Part shown: piece by piece, positions 53,465-64,000 of the stretch
Numbering within the stretch: the stretch's first letter is position 1
Layout of the letters: each line of letters starts with the position of its first letter
Position numbers and translations under genes: made by a program
Notes under the pieces: model-generated
Told to the model about the DNA's origin: nothing
The model's input: the letters and a program-made list of their open reading frames with translations, nothing else
The model's database searches: none
DNA from: Cordylochernes scorpioides
Taxonomy: Eukaryota > Arthropoda > Arachnida > Pseudoscorpiones > Chernetidae
NCBI GenBank assembly: GCA_030710605.1
Contig: CP092882.1
Location: 20,718,446 to 20,782,445, forward strand
Length of the DNA stretch: 64,000 nt
Direction of reading: 5' to 3'

Positions 53465-56400
53465 ATGGAGGCCATGGATATTAGTAACTTCTTTTGGGTA
53501 TTGCCTGAAAGCCAAGAGAATGGACTGAAAGCCGATACAAGCACCACCAAAAAATTCCAAGTCTCCGCCGAAAAATTGGCTAAAGATTCAGAAATGACTG
53601 AAAGCCATTCTGACTTAACCAATAGCAAAAATGAAAATTTTGAGCCAGCGGCGGATGAAAAGATACAAATTCTCGCCACAATTGGGCTGAAGACCAAATT
53701 TCTGAGAGTCAAGAGGCGGCTCAAAGAAGAGGCCACATGACCCTGACCACGCCAACGGTGGACAAAAAGGATTGCGTTCAGGCACCGAGAATCCCTCCAT
53801 ACAGCAGCAGGTCACGAGCCACGCTAAGGCCCAGCAAGATGTACGAGTGTCAGACCACCTGGCAGAAACGGGAAACATTCTGAGCCAGGTCGGCAGCAGA
53901 TCAGGCGGACCAGTGTATCTAGCTGGAATTCTTTCCAGACTCACACAGGAGAAGTAGTTCCGGGCGTTGGAAGCCAAGCTGGGTAAGGGCACCATCTACC
54001 AACTAGAAAAGATGGAGGGCACAGCCTGATGAGCCTTTTCAGCGTAAAAATCATCGACAAGCTGATAGATGAAGGTCTCGACATCGAGGATGCCACTCTG
54101 CGGGCTTACCTCCTGAGAAAAAGGGCCGAGGGAATGGTGATCGGTAATGTACTCTTCTTCGTGGAGGTCGCTCGTCGCTGCGGTCTTTCGGGCAGGTCAT
54201 ATCCATCATCTAGAAGATGATGCAGTTCGAAGAAGCCTGCTGGGCTAATGCTCGACTGGAAGCCTTCATTACTCGGAGAGACAGAGTAAAGCCCTCTCAG
54301 AACCCTGCTCAGCTGGATGTCAAATCCAAGAGAGTTGTCACTTATGTTATGTGACATACGTAATCAAGTGCTCCTTGGGCTACAACAGGGGAACAAGCAT
54401 GCCAACTGACTCCGGAAAACTGACGAACAAGAGGCTAACCTGCTTCTACCAATGGATTCACCTGCTGGTCCTAATAACGCCGAAGAAAGCAGCCCTCCTC
54501 TTTGAACACCACGCTGGCTGTAATATCAACGCCAGTCGCAGCTTCAACATCAACTGCAGCACCAACTCCAGCTACATCGCCAGCCCCACCTGCAGCACCA
54601 TCACATGCTGCCCAGACCCCACCTACTGCTGCTGTGGACCCAGACCCACCTCCATCAAAGGTAACTAATGGCGCTCAGTAGGAGGCCCTGACCCTAATCC
54701 AATCCCAACAACGTATGTTCTAAAAAATCTGGAGCCTAAAACCTCAGAGAAAACAATTGATGCGCCCAAGAGCAGACCATCTAGCCAGAAATCTTCGCGG
54801 AATTTATCTCCTAAAACCCCGGTCTAAAGCCCTCGAGCAGCTGGAACCTCTACTGGGGGACTTCTTGCATCTCTGTTTAACGAATCCATCCAGCTAATTA
54901 AGCAAATAAAGCATAGTGATGGGCATAACCTCCCTCTCTTCCCTCAGAGACTTTCTAGTGAAACTGAACAAAAACAAGCAGCCAGACTGCACAAAATAGC
55001 TAAAAAGCTGATAGAGGGACTGGGAACATCCAATTGTACCCTCTATAAAAGTGTCGCCTACATCCATAATAAGACCAAATACACGCATTGAGCTTACGCG
55101 TTGCATGTATGAATGTGCGCGGACTGGCCGCTCGTAATAGGAGCATTGGGCTGTGTTGTTTTCAAAACAACACTTGGTTGACGCCACCTTTATTCAGGAG
55201 AAAAACACCTCGGTTCTGGATGAAGTTAATGCCCTCTGCTACGGCTACAGCGCCGCCGTCGTTCCACCAGCTGCTGCCAGGGGATCCGGCTTGCCTGTGT
55301 CTATGCTCCAGACGTTTCCATCCTCTGCCAGCCCATTAGTGCTGGGCAACATAGCCATAGTCAAAATCAGGATTCATAATCAAACAGCAACGGTCATCCA
55401 CTGCCATCTTGCTCATGCTCCTAGCGAGCGGCTCCATCAGCTGTAGACCATCGCAGTCGCCACCGTTCATGAAGATGCGTAGGTCCTCGGCGACCTCAAC
55501 ATCTCCGAGGAATCCATTAAAGCCCTCACAGAATTTCTGGACCAAGCCGACCTCGTCGACGCCGCTACCCTGTTCGACGCCGCGCACATTCCTACGAAGG
55601 CCGCCCGTTTCGGAAGTCGTGTTGACGCCTATGGTCTGAATAGGATCCTTATTCCTTTAAAACTCTCCGACCATGTAAAACTTTACTGGACTTTCCACTA
55701 CATACTCTCAGACCACCGCGCAGTGATTCTTCATATGGGAAAACAACATGATCCGCATCCACCTTGTATCTCTGCCATGCTACGATCGGGGCTCGTCGTT
55801 GATCGTGTGGCAGCCCTCATTGACCTAACTTCAAGGACCATCATTCACTATTGAGTCCACGTCGATAAACGTCGACTATCCTTCACTACAAGATCTCGGA
55901 CGAGCGCTTCGCGTCCGACGTTCCAAGCTGAATAACATCTTTGATGGGAGTGGCAACATCATCGAAGACAAAGAGATGCGCACGTTGCTTACTCCATCTT
56001 TCAGGAACGCTTTTCCCGCTCGCCCTGTGACCCAAGTGATAGCATAAGCTTCCTACGAGGTGCGAAAGACATCATCGAAAGCGATCCTTCACACCGCTTC
56101 GGGATCTTCGCGGAGGAAATTTCCAATTCAATCCAATGCCTGCAGCTCGAGATGGCGCCCGGGTGGGATGAACTGTCGTGCGAAATAATGGTGGTTTTCG
56201 AGGAATTATTCACTGGGGCACTCCAGCGCGTCTTTGAGGCGTCTCAGTTCTGTGGGGCCTTGTCAACTTCTACACGACGATCTACCATCTGCCTCGTCCC
56301 TAAGGTCCTTGGTGGTCTCGGCTTGAATAATTATCAGCCTATCTCTCCCAACATCTAGCTACAGCGTCCTCCTTGCGAGACTACGGCCTCAACTTCCTCT

Positions 56401-57873
56401 CCTTGTGCCGATCCTCCTCCTGGAACATAGCATGTGTATCCGACGAGGTCGCTCTAGCCTCGAAGAATCGTTCACCCCTAGCTGTCATTACCACCGAACT
56501 AGAATCAGCCTTTGGCACCTTGGACCGGAGCTTTCTGATATCCCTGATGATTTCCATCCGGATGCCGCCGGCCTTCATAGGGTGGTTTCTTCTCTACGCC
56601 GGGGCCGACGCAGCAGTCCGAATCAATGGCTTCTACACCCGCACCTTCCATCTTCTCAATGGTGTCAAGCAAGGCTGCGCCGCCTTGCCACAGGTCCCTT
56701 CCTCCATCACCTGGAGCAGTTGCTGAGCCCCGGAAATGTCCTGTCCTACGCCGATGACATCGCCTTGCGGATAAGTAAGAATGAACAATTTGAACTCTTC
56801 AAACTCATCTTCGACCAGTTCCGGCATGCTTTGGGGATCCACATCAACTTCGGCAAGAGCAAAGGCCTATGGTGCTGCGCGTGGCTAAATCGCACCGACA
56901 CTCCGCTCGGTATCTGCTGGACTTCCGCTCATCTGAAGATTCTCGGGTGCCTCGTGACAACAGGAGCAGAACTTCTGCCCAAGAGAACCACCTTACTGAG
57001 CTCGTCGAGACTGTCATCTCAAAGTGGTCTCCCTTTGTTCGCGAGTTTTCTCTAGTAGGGCGGGCGAGAGCGGCCAACTCACTGGTGCTATCCGCCGTGG
57101 TACATCATCTTCACGGTTACCTCCCCACAGACTCAACCATAGCCAAGTTGCAAGCCCGACTAGTTCGCTTTGTATGGGGACCTCAGCGTACTGCTTGGTT
57201 GCAGGGCGGCGTCCTTGCAAGGCCTGCCTCCGTAAGGAGTGCACGCCGTGCTGCGTGGAAGCCTCAACGCCTACTCTTGGCTCGCTGTGAGTGTGTATAG
57301 ACCACCGGGCACTGCCGCTACACCAGCTCCTAGATATCAACCTCATCGGAGACTGCAGGTTCCTTCGACCTCCAGATCTTTGGGTTCCATCCCGGTGGGC
57401 GAGGGTGCACGTTGGTGAGATCACCAGCTCCTCATCCTCCTTCTGCACACCACCCGTGCCGCCCTCGCTGACGTCGCGGCACTTACCACCTTCTGCGGCC
57501 AGCTCGTGGACTAGAATCGGCACTACTCACACCGGGTTGACGACATAGAGAACGCCATCGTGCTGCGCGGGACGGCCACCGCCTAACCACCCGCACTGCC
57601 CGCCGCATGCTGGAGCGCCCACGCCTATCTGCACTGCCCATCACCCAGCTGCTGGGCCGGGGGCTTTTCCCCGTCAGTATCCCCGTCTCCATCAGCTGGT
57701 CTTCTCTCCGGTGATGTGTTTTCTCAGGGCACAATGTCGACATTGCCCTGCGGCTGGTCCTGCACGCCCTTCCCCATCCACACTTCCTGGGCCTGGAGAT
57801 GCGGAGGGTCCAAGAAGACCCCCTCCTGGTCTGGAGGAGGACCCTATCGAGGTGGTGGAGCCTTCCTTGCTCG
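53465..57873 (+). pseudogene. APE-type non-LTR retrotransposon, frameshifted
   Basis: A 5' segment (ORF1-like, from 53465, no domain recognised) precedes an APE endonuclease region (about 55085-55740: MNVRGLAARN, GDLNISEE, SDHRAVIL). The reverse transcriptase follows (about 56150-57055: GWDEL, LVPK, NGVKQGC, SYADDIAL at 56745-56768). The C-terminus (GRARAANSLVLSAVVHH, FVWGPQRTAW, VLHALPHPHFLGLEM) runs to 57873. At least six frame changes and stops split it. Clade not fixed; L1/Tx1-like features in the C-terminal part. Confidence 0.82.
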
Positions 57874-57954
57874 TAAATCATTGTAAATATTCTCGTTATT
57901 TTTCATTTATTTGTTTAAAGTGTATTATTGACTAGATGTCCATAAAAGTGTTTC

Positions 57955-57980
57955 AATCTCTCTCTCTCTCTCTTTCTCTT
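57955..57980. repeat. (TC)n tail
   Basis: TC dinucleotide run about 80 bp past the last coding trace, plausibly the simple-repeat 3' end of the non-LTR element. Confidence 0.55.
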
Positions 57981-58692
57981 GCACGAGTTAAAAATATTTA
58001 AAATATTTATCAAATATAATTTTAGCGTAACATTTTAAAGTGCAAACTAAAGTTTATATAAATTTCTACTGTCCTTAAATCTTATGTCCATGGTTTCCTC
58101 AAATACATTCACCAAGAATATCTCTAGAGTGCCGCAAGTCTCAGCTGAATGCCGCCATTTCCACTTCAAAATGTTTTTTTTTTTTTTTTAATTTAAAGCG
58201 CTGTATCCCCCTAGGAACACTTGCCCTGACTTACATGTATGTTTCTACAGTTATCTATATACATATTTACAATAATTTTAGTCGTCAAAAGATATTAATA
58301 ATGAGAAAAACATGAAACATTGTCATTAAATATTTACAACAAATTTTCTCTCAGTTCATTAATCATTATTATTAAAAGATGATAAAAGGATTTTTATATA
58401 TGTAAGCGTTTAAACACATTCTAAGGACAAATGAAATTCCTAAACCATATCGAGAACTATGTATAAAACAAGAAAGCGATTTCAGCAAAATCTATAAGTA
58501 ACATATTATAAATAATTTTAATTTTCTAAACTACACTTCTGGCCACCCAAATTGCAACACCAAGAAAGACAGGAGATATCACAACAAAATTTATTCTGTA
58601 GATAACATGTTGACCAAGTATCAAATGATTAAATTTATAGACTTCTGCGAAGTGTGGTTCCTGCCAGAATCAGTAGCCAGAGTAGCCATCAT

Positions 58693-58845
58693 AGGAAGGT
58701 CCAACACGATCCATTGAAGGGACTCCTGAACAAAATGATCGAAGGATTCAATTTGATGCTGGACCATTCCTCGTTGCGCAAAGTAAGCATCTATCACGTT
58801 CCAGGCGACCTGGTCCCAGTATTCTTGGGTGATCTCTTCTGCCAT
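58693..58845 (-). pseudogene. RNA polymerase II RPB2 N-terminus-like fragment
   Basis: 51 codons from an ATG: EEITQEYWDQVAW, AYFAQRGMVQHQ, ESFDHFVQESLQ then IVLDLP. Spacing of W, the YF-G-V-Q segment and SFD-F-Q-S-Q-IV matches the first conserved block of RPB2 (POLR2B), the second-largest Pol II subunit. Nothing further of RPB2 follows and no clear donor was found. It may be a captured or retroposed fragment; an exon of a larger gene cannot be excluded. A TTTTTAG acceptor-like site lies at about 58870. Confidence 0.55.
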
Positions 58846-59062
58846 CTTGCGAAAGTGCTTTGACTTCTCTAAAAATATTTATATAAAGTTTGATTCTGAT
58901 TTGATACTTAATACTTAATTTGCTTAACTTTATTCACAAACTGTTACATTGAAAAACTATTAAACGAAAAATTAAAAACAATATAACAATTAGTAATTAA
59001 TTGAATATAAGAAATATTTATGCAAATACTTTCTCTCCAAAATATGCAAATTATTGAATATA

Positions 59063-59416
59063 TCTATATATATATATATAAATCAATGTTTGTTTGTTTG
59101 TATGTCCGGTATACAAATTCGCAGTAGTTCACTAATTCAAACCAAAATTTCCATACATAGGTAAAAAAATACGAGGAAGACGATAGGCTATTTTAAAAAA
59201 TATATAAATCAATTATTAAAACTATATATTCAAATTATTCTACTTAGCTCACGAACAGCACCCTCTATCAAGGATTAGATTAAATTATGCTGATGCAAAC
59301 AAATAGATAATGCTAATAACAAACAATTATAAAAAAAAATCTTATCTAAATATATATCACTCGGGTATATATGCACACGGGTCAATCCCGGGGCGAAGCC
59401 CGGGTCACCCGTCTAG
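59063..59416 (+). mobile_element. Non-autonomous Helitron, family 2
   Basis: TC start at 59063, GGGGCGAAGCCC hairpin and GTCTAG end. Partner of 41504-41860. Confidence 0.82.
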
Positions 59417-59666
59417 TATATATATATTATATACAATATAAAGATTCACTAATATTTATTTACATTTATGAATTTAACGGGTTTTTTTTTTCTGTGAAAT
59501 CGATTATACTTGTCATATCATCAGATTCCAACAAAGATCCGTCTCCCTATGGCGAGTTCAAAGACCATTGTATCGTTTCTCTATGATTTAAATAATTTGG
59601 TGGAATCTTGTTCATCGCGCTGTTTACTGTGAGAGAGAGAGACATTACCAGAGAAAAATATAAATG

Positions 59667-59867
59667 TTAATCCTTAAAATTCAATTTTATATTCATTAGA
59701 TCCACCACCGAGTTTATGGTATTTGGGGAAACATCTTCTACGATGCTCGCATAAAGTTGACAATGTTTGACAACGTCGATGGCTTTAAAGGCCTGTGGTT
59801 TTGAAGACACAGAATTAACAATCCTCGTGGTAACTTTTTGGTACTCCCCAAACCATTGGTCCACCAA
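59667..59867 (-). other. Unrecognised short ORF
   Basis: 66 codons (MVDQWFGEY ... NTINSVVDLMN). Amino-acid composition looks protein-like and it has weak continuity upstream, but no family was recognised. Could be a transposon relic. Confidence 0.3.
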
Positions 59868-60639
59868 ACCTATTGATTTTCATTGGTAAATCCCTCGATA
59901 GCACGTTCCGCCCTCGCTCTGGGGACCCCACCACTTGTCCTGATCCTGTCCTATAAAGCCACACCAAAATATAACATTTTTTTATCTTTGGAGTAAGAGT
60001 TTCCTCTGTTTGGAAACTGTAAATTTTCCAAAAACGTAGCAGATCATTTCTGAATTATCTCTTTACAATTATACGGCCTTATTTATATTTAGAATATTAA
60101 TGAAAATAAATGTATTGTTAAACATTTTCTCGATATAAGATATTGCAATGGTTTGTATTTAATCTATATTATGATAAAATTTTATGCTTACACAGAGTCA
60201 ATATCTTTTAAATAGTTTGATAACAAGGATGACATTAGTTTCTTTTTCAAATCAAATATTTTAGATAGAACTAGCAATATAAACCATAACGGTTATATTC
60301 TAGCCTTTCTGGTTATCCTTATTGCGTTTGGATAGGCGCTAACCATACATCACCTTGTCTCACATGTAATAAGCACAAATATTTAGAAGCCTTCATATCA
60401 TCATCTCAATATAATAACTTCAACAGGAAAATTGACTGCAGTTTATACATATTACAAGACAAGGTGATTGTCGCATCTCCAAACACAATATTGATAAAAG
60501 TAGAAATATATTAGACATGAAAATATTAGTTCGAGTCCAGTCGCGGTTTTACAAATATATTTACAAGATACAATCAAAAATTAATCGGACTTTTAAAAAA
60601 TGATAAATAAATAAAAAGATATATATAAATGGCGTCTAG

Positions 60640-61218
60640 CTTTGACTTCTATTTTGACTGGAAAGGCGACCTTTGTCTTTGTAAAAATTATTATATATAT
60701 TTATAGTTTAAATCATTTTATTCAACGAATTTTTCGAAATAGGACCCTACATTATCTACACATTTTTCCAGCGGTCAAAAATCTGTTTAAAAGCGGTTTC
60801 ATAGTCCATTTTCCTGAGCTTGTTTATTTCATCCGTTGCCTTTTCAATAACCTCTTTAGATGACGAAAAGTGTATTATTTTTAGCGCAAGTTTGAGCTTG
60901 AGAAAATAAATAAAAACAGTGGGAGAGGTCTGGGGAATAAGGAGGACGTGATAAAACAGTCTCAGAGTGCGTAGCTAAATAATCCATAACCAAGGTGGCT
61001 TAATGGGCAGGGGCGATGTCATGAAGCAACTTCCATTGTTGTGACTGAAAAAGAGCTGGTTCCTTTTCATTGGTATTGAAGGCGCACAAGTATTTCTTTG
61101 TATGTGTTTTAATTGATATAACTTTACCCTTGAATAAACTCATAATGTACAACTCACAAGTAGTAAAATAATAATAATCAACATATATAGTCACGACCGT
61201 CTTTCCACCGTCAATCAA
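60640..61218 (-). pseudogene. mariner transposase relic
   Basis: LLHDIAPAH, then ATLVMDYLATHSETVL and PPYSPDLSHC (mariner C-terminal catalytic Asp block, YSPDL), then shifted C-terminal pieces to VGSYFEKF. Stops throughout. Confidence 0.82.
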
Positions 61219-61261
61219 TTCCTCAATTCCTCATGTCACGGATGCGCGCGCATCATCATTA

Positions 61262-62010
61262 GTATAATATAAAAAGCCAACAATGAAGAATGAATGTAAG
61301 ATAAAAAGCCAACAATGAAGAGTAAATATGATATAAAAAGCCAACAATGAAGAATGAATGTAAGATAAAAAGCCAACAATAAAGAGTAAATGTAATATAA
61401 AAAGCCAACAATGAAGAATAAATAGAAGATAAAAAGCCAACAATGAAGAGTAAATATAATATAAAAAGCCAACAATGAAGAATAAATGTAAGATAAAAAG
61501 CCAACAATGAAGAGTAAATATAATATAAAAAGCCAACAATGAAGAATGAATGTAAGATAAAAAGCCAACAATGAAGAGTAAATATGATATAAAAAGCCAA
61601 CAATGAAGAATGAATGTAAGATAAAAAGCCAACAATGAAGAGTAAATGTAATATAAAAAGCCAACAATGAAGAATAAATGTAAGATAAAAAGCCAACAAT
61701 GAAGAGTAAATATAATATAAAAAGCCAACAATGAAGAGTGAATGTAAGATAAAAAGCCAACAATGAAGAGTAAATGTAATATAAAAAGCCAACAATGAAG
61801 AATGAATGTAAGATAAAAAGCCAACAATGAAGAGTGAATGTAATATAAAAAGCCAACAATGAAGAATGAATGTAAGATATAAAGCCAACAATGAAGAGTG
61901 AATGTAAGATAAAAAGCCAACAATGAATAGTAAATGTAATATAAAAAGCCAACAATGAAGAATGAATGTAAGATAAAAAGCCAACAATGAAGAGTAAATA
62001 TAATAGAACT
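61262..62010. repeat. 31-bp tandem satellite
   Basis: About 24 copies of AAAAGCCAACAATGAAGARTR plus AATRTAAKAT, alternating two variants (AGATAAA / ATATAAA junctions), so a 62-bp higher-order unit is visible in places. The minus strand is open in all three frames because a 31-bp unit without stops rotates frames. Confidence 0.93.
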
Positions 62011-62084
62011 TGAAACTCTTCCGGTGTGCAACTTAAGAATAAACGTATCATTAAACGGGAGATAAGGATCTTTTATTTGGAAAC

Positions 62085-62125
62085 GTTACGAGCTTTCGGG
62101 CAAACGCCCTTCTACAGGTTTGACG
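62085..62125 (-). ncRNA. Hammerhead-like motif of the right-edge Penelope element
   Basis: On minus CTGTAGA, then stem GGGC-GTTT-GCCC, then GAAA and GCTCGTAACG. Matches the hammerhead layout with two changes in the CTGATGA box, so activity is doubtful. It lies 180 bp past the polyprotein stop, where the terminal repeat of such elements is expected. Confidence 0.45.
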
Positions 62126-62302
62126 AAAAATCAAGGCGAGAGGCAGAGCTATATACATGGGGATGATTTACATAGAACACAATTTTTAAAGCTTAGCAGT
62201 AAGAATTTTAGAATGGAAGTTAATTTTTAATAAGTAACTATTGTAGTGATATGGTAATAAGTTGTTGTATATAAGATTTTTAATTATGTAAAAAGGAATA
62301 AA

Positions 62303-64000
62303 TTAGTTTGAAACAAAGATATCATAAATTTCGGGAATTTCTATTTTTCTATTTATGCTTTTAAGTTTGGTGGATACTATGGATTCTAACACTAATCTTT
62401 GGTGTAGGTTGGGTATGTTACGGTAATGGATAGTGGGGTGGTTGGTATTAAAAGAGTGGCCAGTGGATGCGACATGCTGATAGATGAGGGAACGTGGGTC
62501 GTTGTTATTAATGTTGCGGGTGTGTTCTGACATTCTAATGGCGACGGTCCTACCTGTCTCACCCACATAAGTGGCGGAGCAATGTTCGCATGAGACAGAG
62601 TAGACCGCCCTAGAAGAATCCAGAGGACTGAGTTGGGTACTAGTTTTTGTAATGGGGTGTCGGAGAAGTGAGTGGATACTGGGGGTATTAATGAAAAAGG
62701 TGCGAATGCCAAATGGCCTAATGAGGCGGGAGATGCTAACTGTTAAGGGAGAATAGGGCAACATGCAGGTAGTCCTGAAGACTGGGGGAGGATTGGAGGG
62801 AGCGGGAGAATAGGTATGTTTATTAATGAATGTTAGTGGATAGGAGGCGGCGGTGAGATGGGAGATGATACGGGCTTTTTCTGTGGTTTTAAAGATGGGT
62901 AGAGAGCAGTGTGTGTGAAGGCGCCTGGTGAGTGTTTTAACGATGTTAATTTTGTGTACTATGGGACAGAAGGAGTTGAAATGGGTGTAGGTGGGGTTAC
63001 TGCTATTCTTGTAGTATACTGTGGTGTGGAATGATGCCGGGGTACGTATGATTAAAATGTCTAGGAAGGGAATGATGTGTCCCTGTTCTTTTTCCATGGT
63101 GAACGAGAGGTTAGGGTTGTAGCTGTTGAGAGTGGACAGGATGGTTTCTTCATGGTCGGTTTTACAAATGCAAAGGATATCATCGACATATCGTCGCCAG
63201 AATAGGATGTCATCACAATGGAGGTTGCAGACCCATTTATCTATTCTGGTCATAACCAGCTCAGCAGCTATGGAGGAGAGGGGGCTTCCCATAGGCGATC
63301 CCCTTATCTGTTTGAAATGGATATGGTCAAAGGTAAAGGTGCTCATGTTTAAGCATATCTGTGAGAGGGATGTGATAGAGTTGGTCTTGACGGGATCTGT
63401 GTTAATGGAAACCAAAAATTGGTTGAGGCTGTCAATTATCAGGTGATGGGGGAGACTGAGGTATAGGGATGAAACGTCAAATGAACACATGGTGAAGTTT
63501 TGGGGGGGGGGGTGTAGACCGGTTATTTCTTGAATGAGTGTGGGGGTGCTGGAAACTGTGAGATTACTTCTATTGTTGTTTAAAAGAGGTGAGAGATAAT
63601 TTGAGAGGTACTTAGCTAGGGGGTAGGCGGGAGAGAGGTGATATGCAATGATAGGGCGTAGAGGGACAGAAGGTTTGTGGACCTTGGGAAGGCCGTAGAT
63701 GTAGGTACCATTGGGGAGATTAGTGGTAAAGGATTTGTGTTCCTCCGTTGAGATGAGTCTGGATCTTTTCATTCGGTTGAGAGAGGACTTGAAGGTTTTT
63801 AGTGCTATTGTGCTGTCTTGGGCGGAAATTTGAGAAAAAGTAGCTGTGTCCTGCAATATTTCCAAAATTTTGGCGTGGTACGAAGATCGGTTTAGGATTA
63901 CGGTGTCAGTGCCCTTATCTGATCTGCTGATGACTATTGAACGTTGTTTCATTAGTCTGCGGAGGGCCTTGGATTCAGTTTGGGAATTTGGGGTTGGGGG
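62303..64000 (-). CDS. Penelope-like element polyprotein (RT + GIY-YIG), open at window edge
   Basis: 566 codons with no stop, continuing past the right edge. RT motifs in order: LPKVHKPSVPLRPI, FDVSSLYLSLP, IRGSPMGSPLSS, RYVDDILCI (catalytic) and FLDI. The C-terminus has the linker and GIY-YIG endonuclease YSVSCEHCSATYVGETGR ... RMSEH. This is the canonical, GIY-YIG-bearing Penelope type. The open frame suggests a young copy. Confidence 0.93.
   Translation of the reverse strand, partial: PPTPNSQTESKALRRLMKQRSIVISRSDKGTDTVILNRSSYHAKILEILQDTATFSQISAQDSTIALKTFKSSLNRMKRSRLISTEEHKSFTTNLPNGTYIYGLPKVHKPSVPLRPIIAYHLSPAYPLAKYLSNYLSPLLNNNRSNLTVSSTPTLIQEITGLHPPPQNFTMCSFDVSSLYLSLPHHLIIDSLNQFLVSINTDPVKTNSITSLSQICLNMSTFTFDHIHFKQIRGSPMGSPLSSIAAELVMTRIDKWVCNLHCDDILFWRRYVDDILCICKTDHEETILSTLNSYNPNLSFTMEKEQGHIIPFLDILIIRTPASFHTTVYYKNSSNPTYTHFNSFCPIVHKINIVKTLTRRLHTHCSLPIFKTTEKARIISHLTAASYPLTFINKHTYSPAPSNPPPVFRTTCMLPYSPLTVSISRLIRPFGIRTFFINTPSIHSLLRHPITKTSTQLSPLDSSRAVYSVSCEHCSATYVGETGRTVAIRMSEHTRNINNNDPRSLIYQHVASTGHSFNTNHPTIHYRNIPNLHQRLVLESIVSTKLKSINRKIEIPEIYDIFVSN

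Noticed and set aside
53332-53736. Minus ORF of 134 codons at the left end of the non-LTR relic
   Set aside because: Opposite to the element's plus-strand coding direction and without recognised motifs.
61262-62010. CRISPR-like array
   Set aside because: Direct tandem units with no spacers, in a eukaryotic context.
61231-62051. Three overlapping minus ORFs resembling membrane proteins
   Set aside because: Pure 31-bp satellite, frames rotate with each unit.

Overview
This is metazoan nuclear DNA, most likely from an invertebrate. The evidence is a 13-exon gene with consensus splice sites, tRNA- and 5S-derived SINEs, Penelope-like elements, Helitrons, pogo-like MITEs, mariner relics and a Copia element. 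Nothing fixes the species. Coding DNA is GC-richer than the AT-rich surroundings, and introns and intergenic DNA are packed with repeats.

The centrepiece is one minus-strand gene running from an ATG at 40015 to a stop at 2638. I could join 13 exons into a single 9735-nt reading frame (3244 codons). All junctions agree in phase, eleven of the twelve introns are GT-AG, and one is GC-AG. In order, the protein has a THAP DNA-binding domain, a short linker with a SUMO-interacting motif, a Merlin/ISXO2-type transposase domain that has lost its three catalytic acidic residues, a second SUMO-interacting motif and a basic stretch. Next comes a C2H2 zinc-finger block with the order and signature of vertebrate POGZ/ZNF280, and finally a 2147-residue last exon that is S/P-rich and contains a long array of 10-residue (30-bp) repeats. 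POGZ carries a pogo transposase domain after the same fingers. Here a different transposase lies before them. No named gene is assigned.

The introns (about 9-40 kb) hold mariner and non-LTR relics, three Helitrons of one family plus a truncated fourth, SINEs with clean target-site duplications, pogo-like MITEs, a small Ty3/gypsy-like terminal-repeat element, a 27-bp satellite and a 5S-rRNA-derived retroposon. Many Penelope-like terminal fragments recur as inverted repeats. Several carry hammerhead-ribozyme cores; the one at 15684-15725 (minus) has every core element and a perfect 6-bp stem I.

From 40 to 48.6 kb the DNA is intergenic, AT-rich and repeat-bearing. At 48641-52407 lies a Copia element with identical 247-bp LTRs and a 5-bp target duplication. 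Its single Gag-Pol frame is open but lacks the catalytic core of the reverse transcriptase. From 53.4 to 58 kb there is a frameshifted APE-type non-LTR retrotransposon. Beyond it are a short RNA polymerase II RPB2-like fragment, another Helitron family, a mariner relic, a 31-bp satellite and an apparently intact Penelope-like element (RT plus GIY-YIG) that runs off the right edge.
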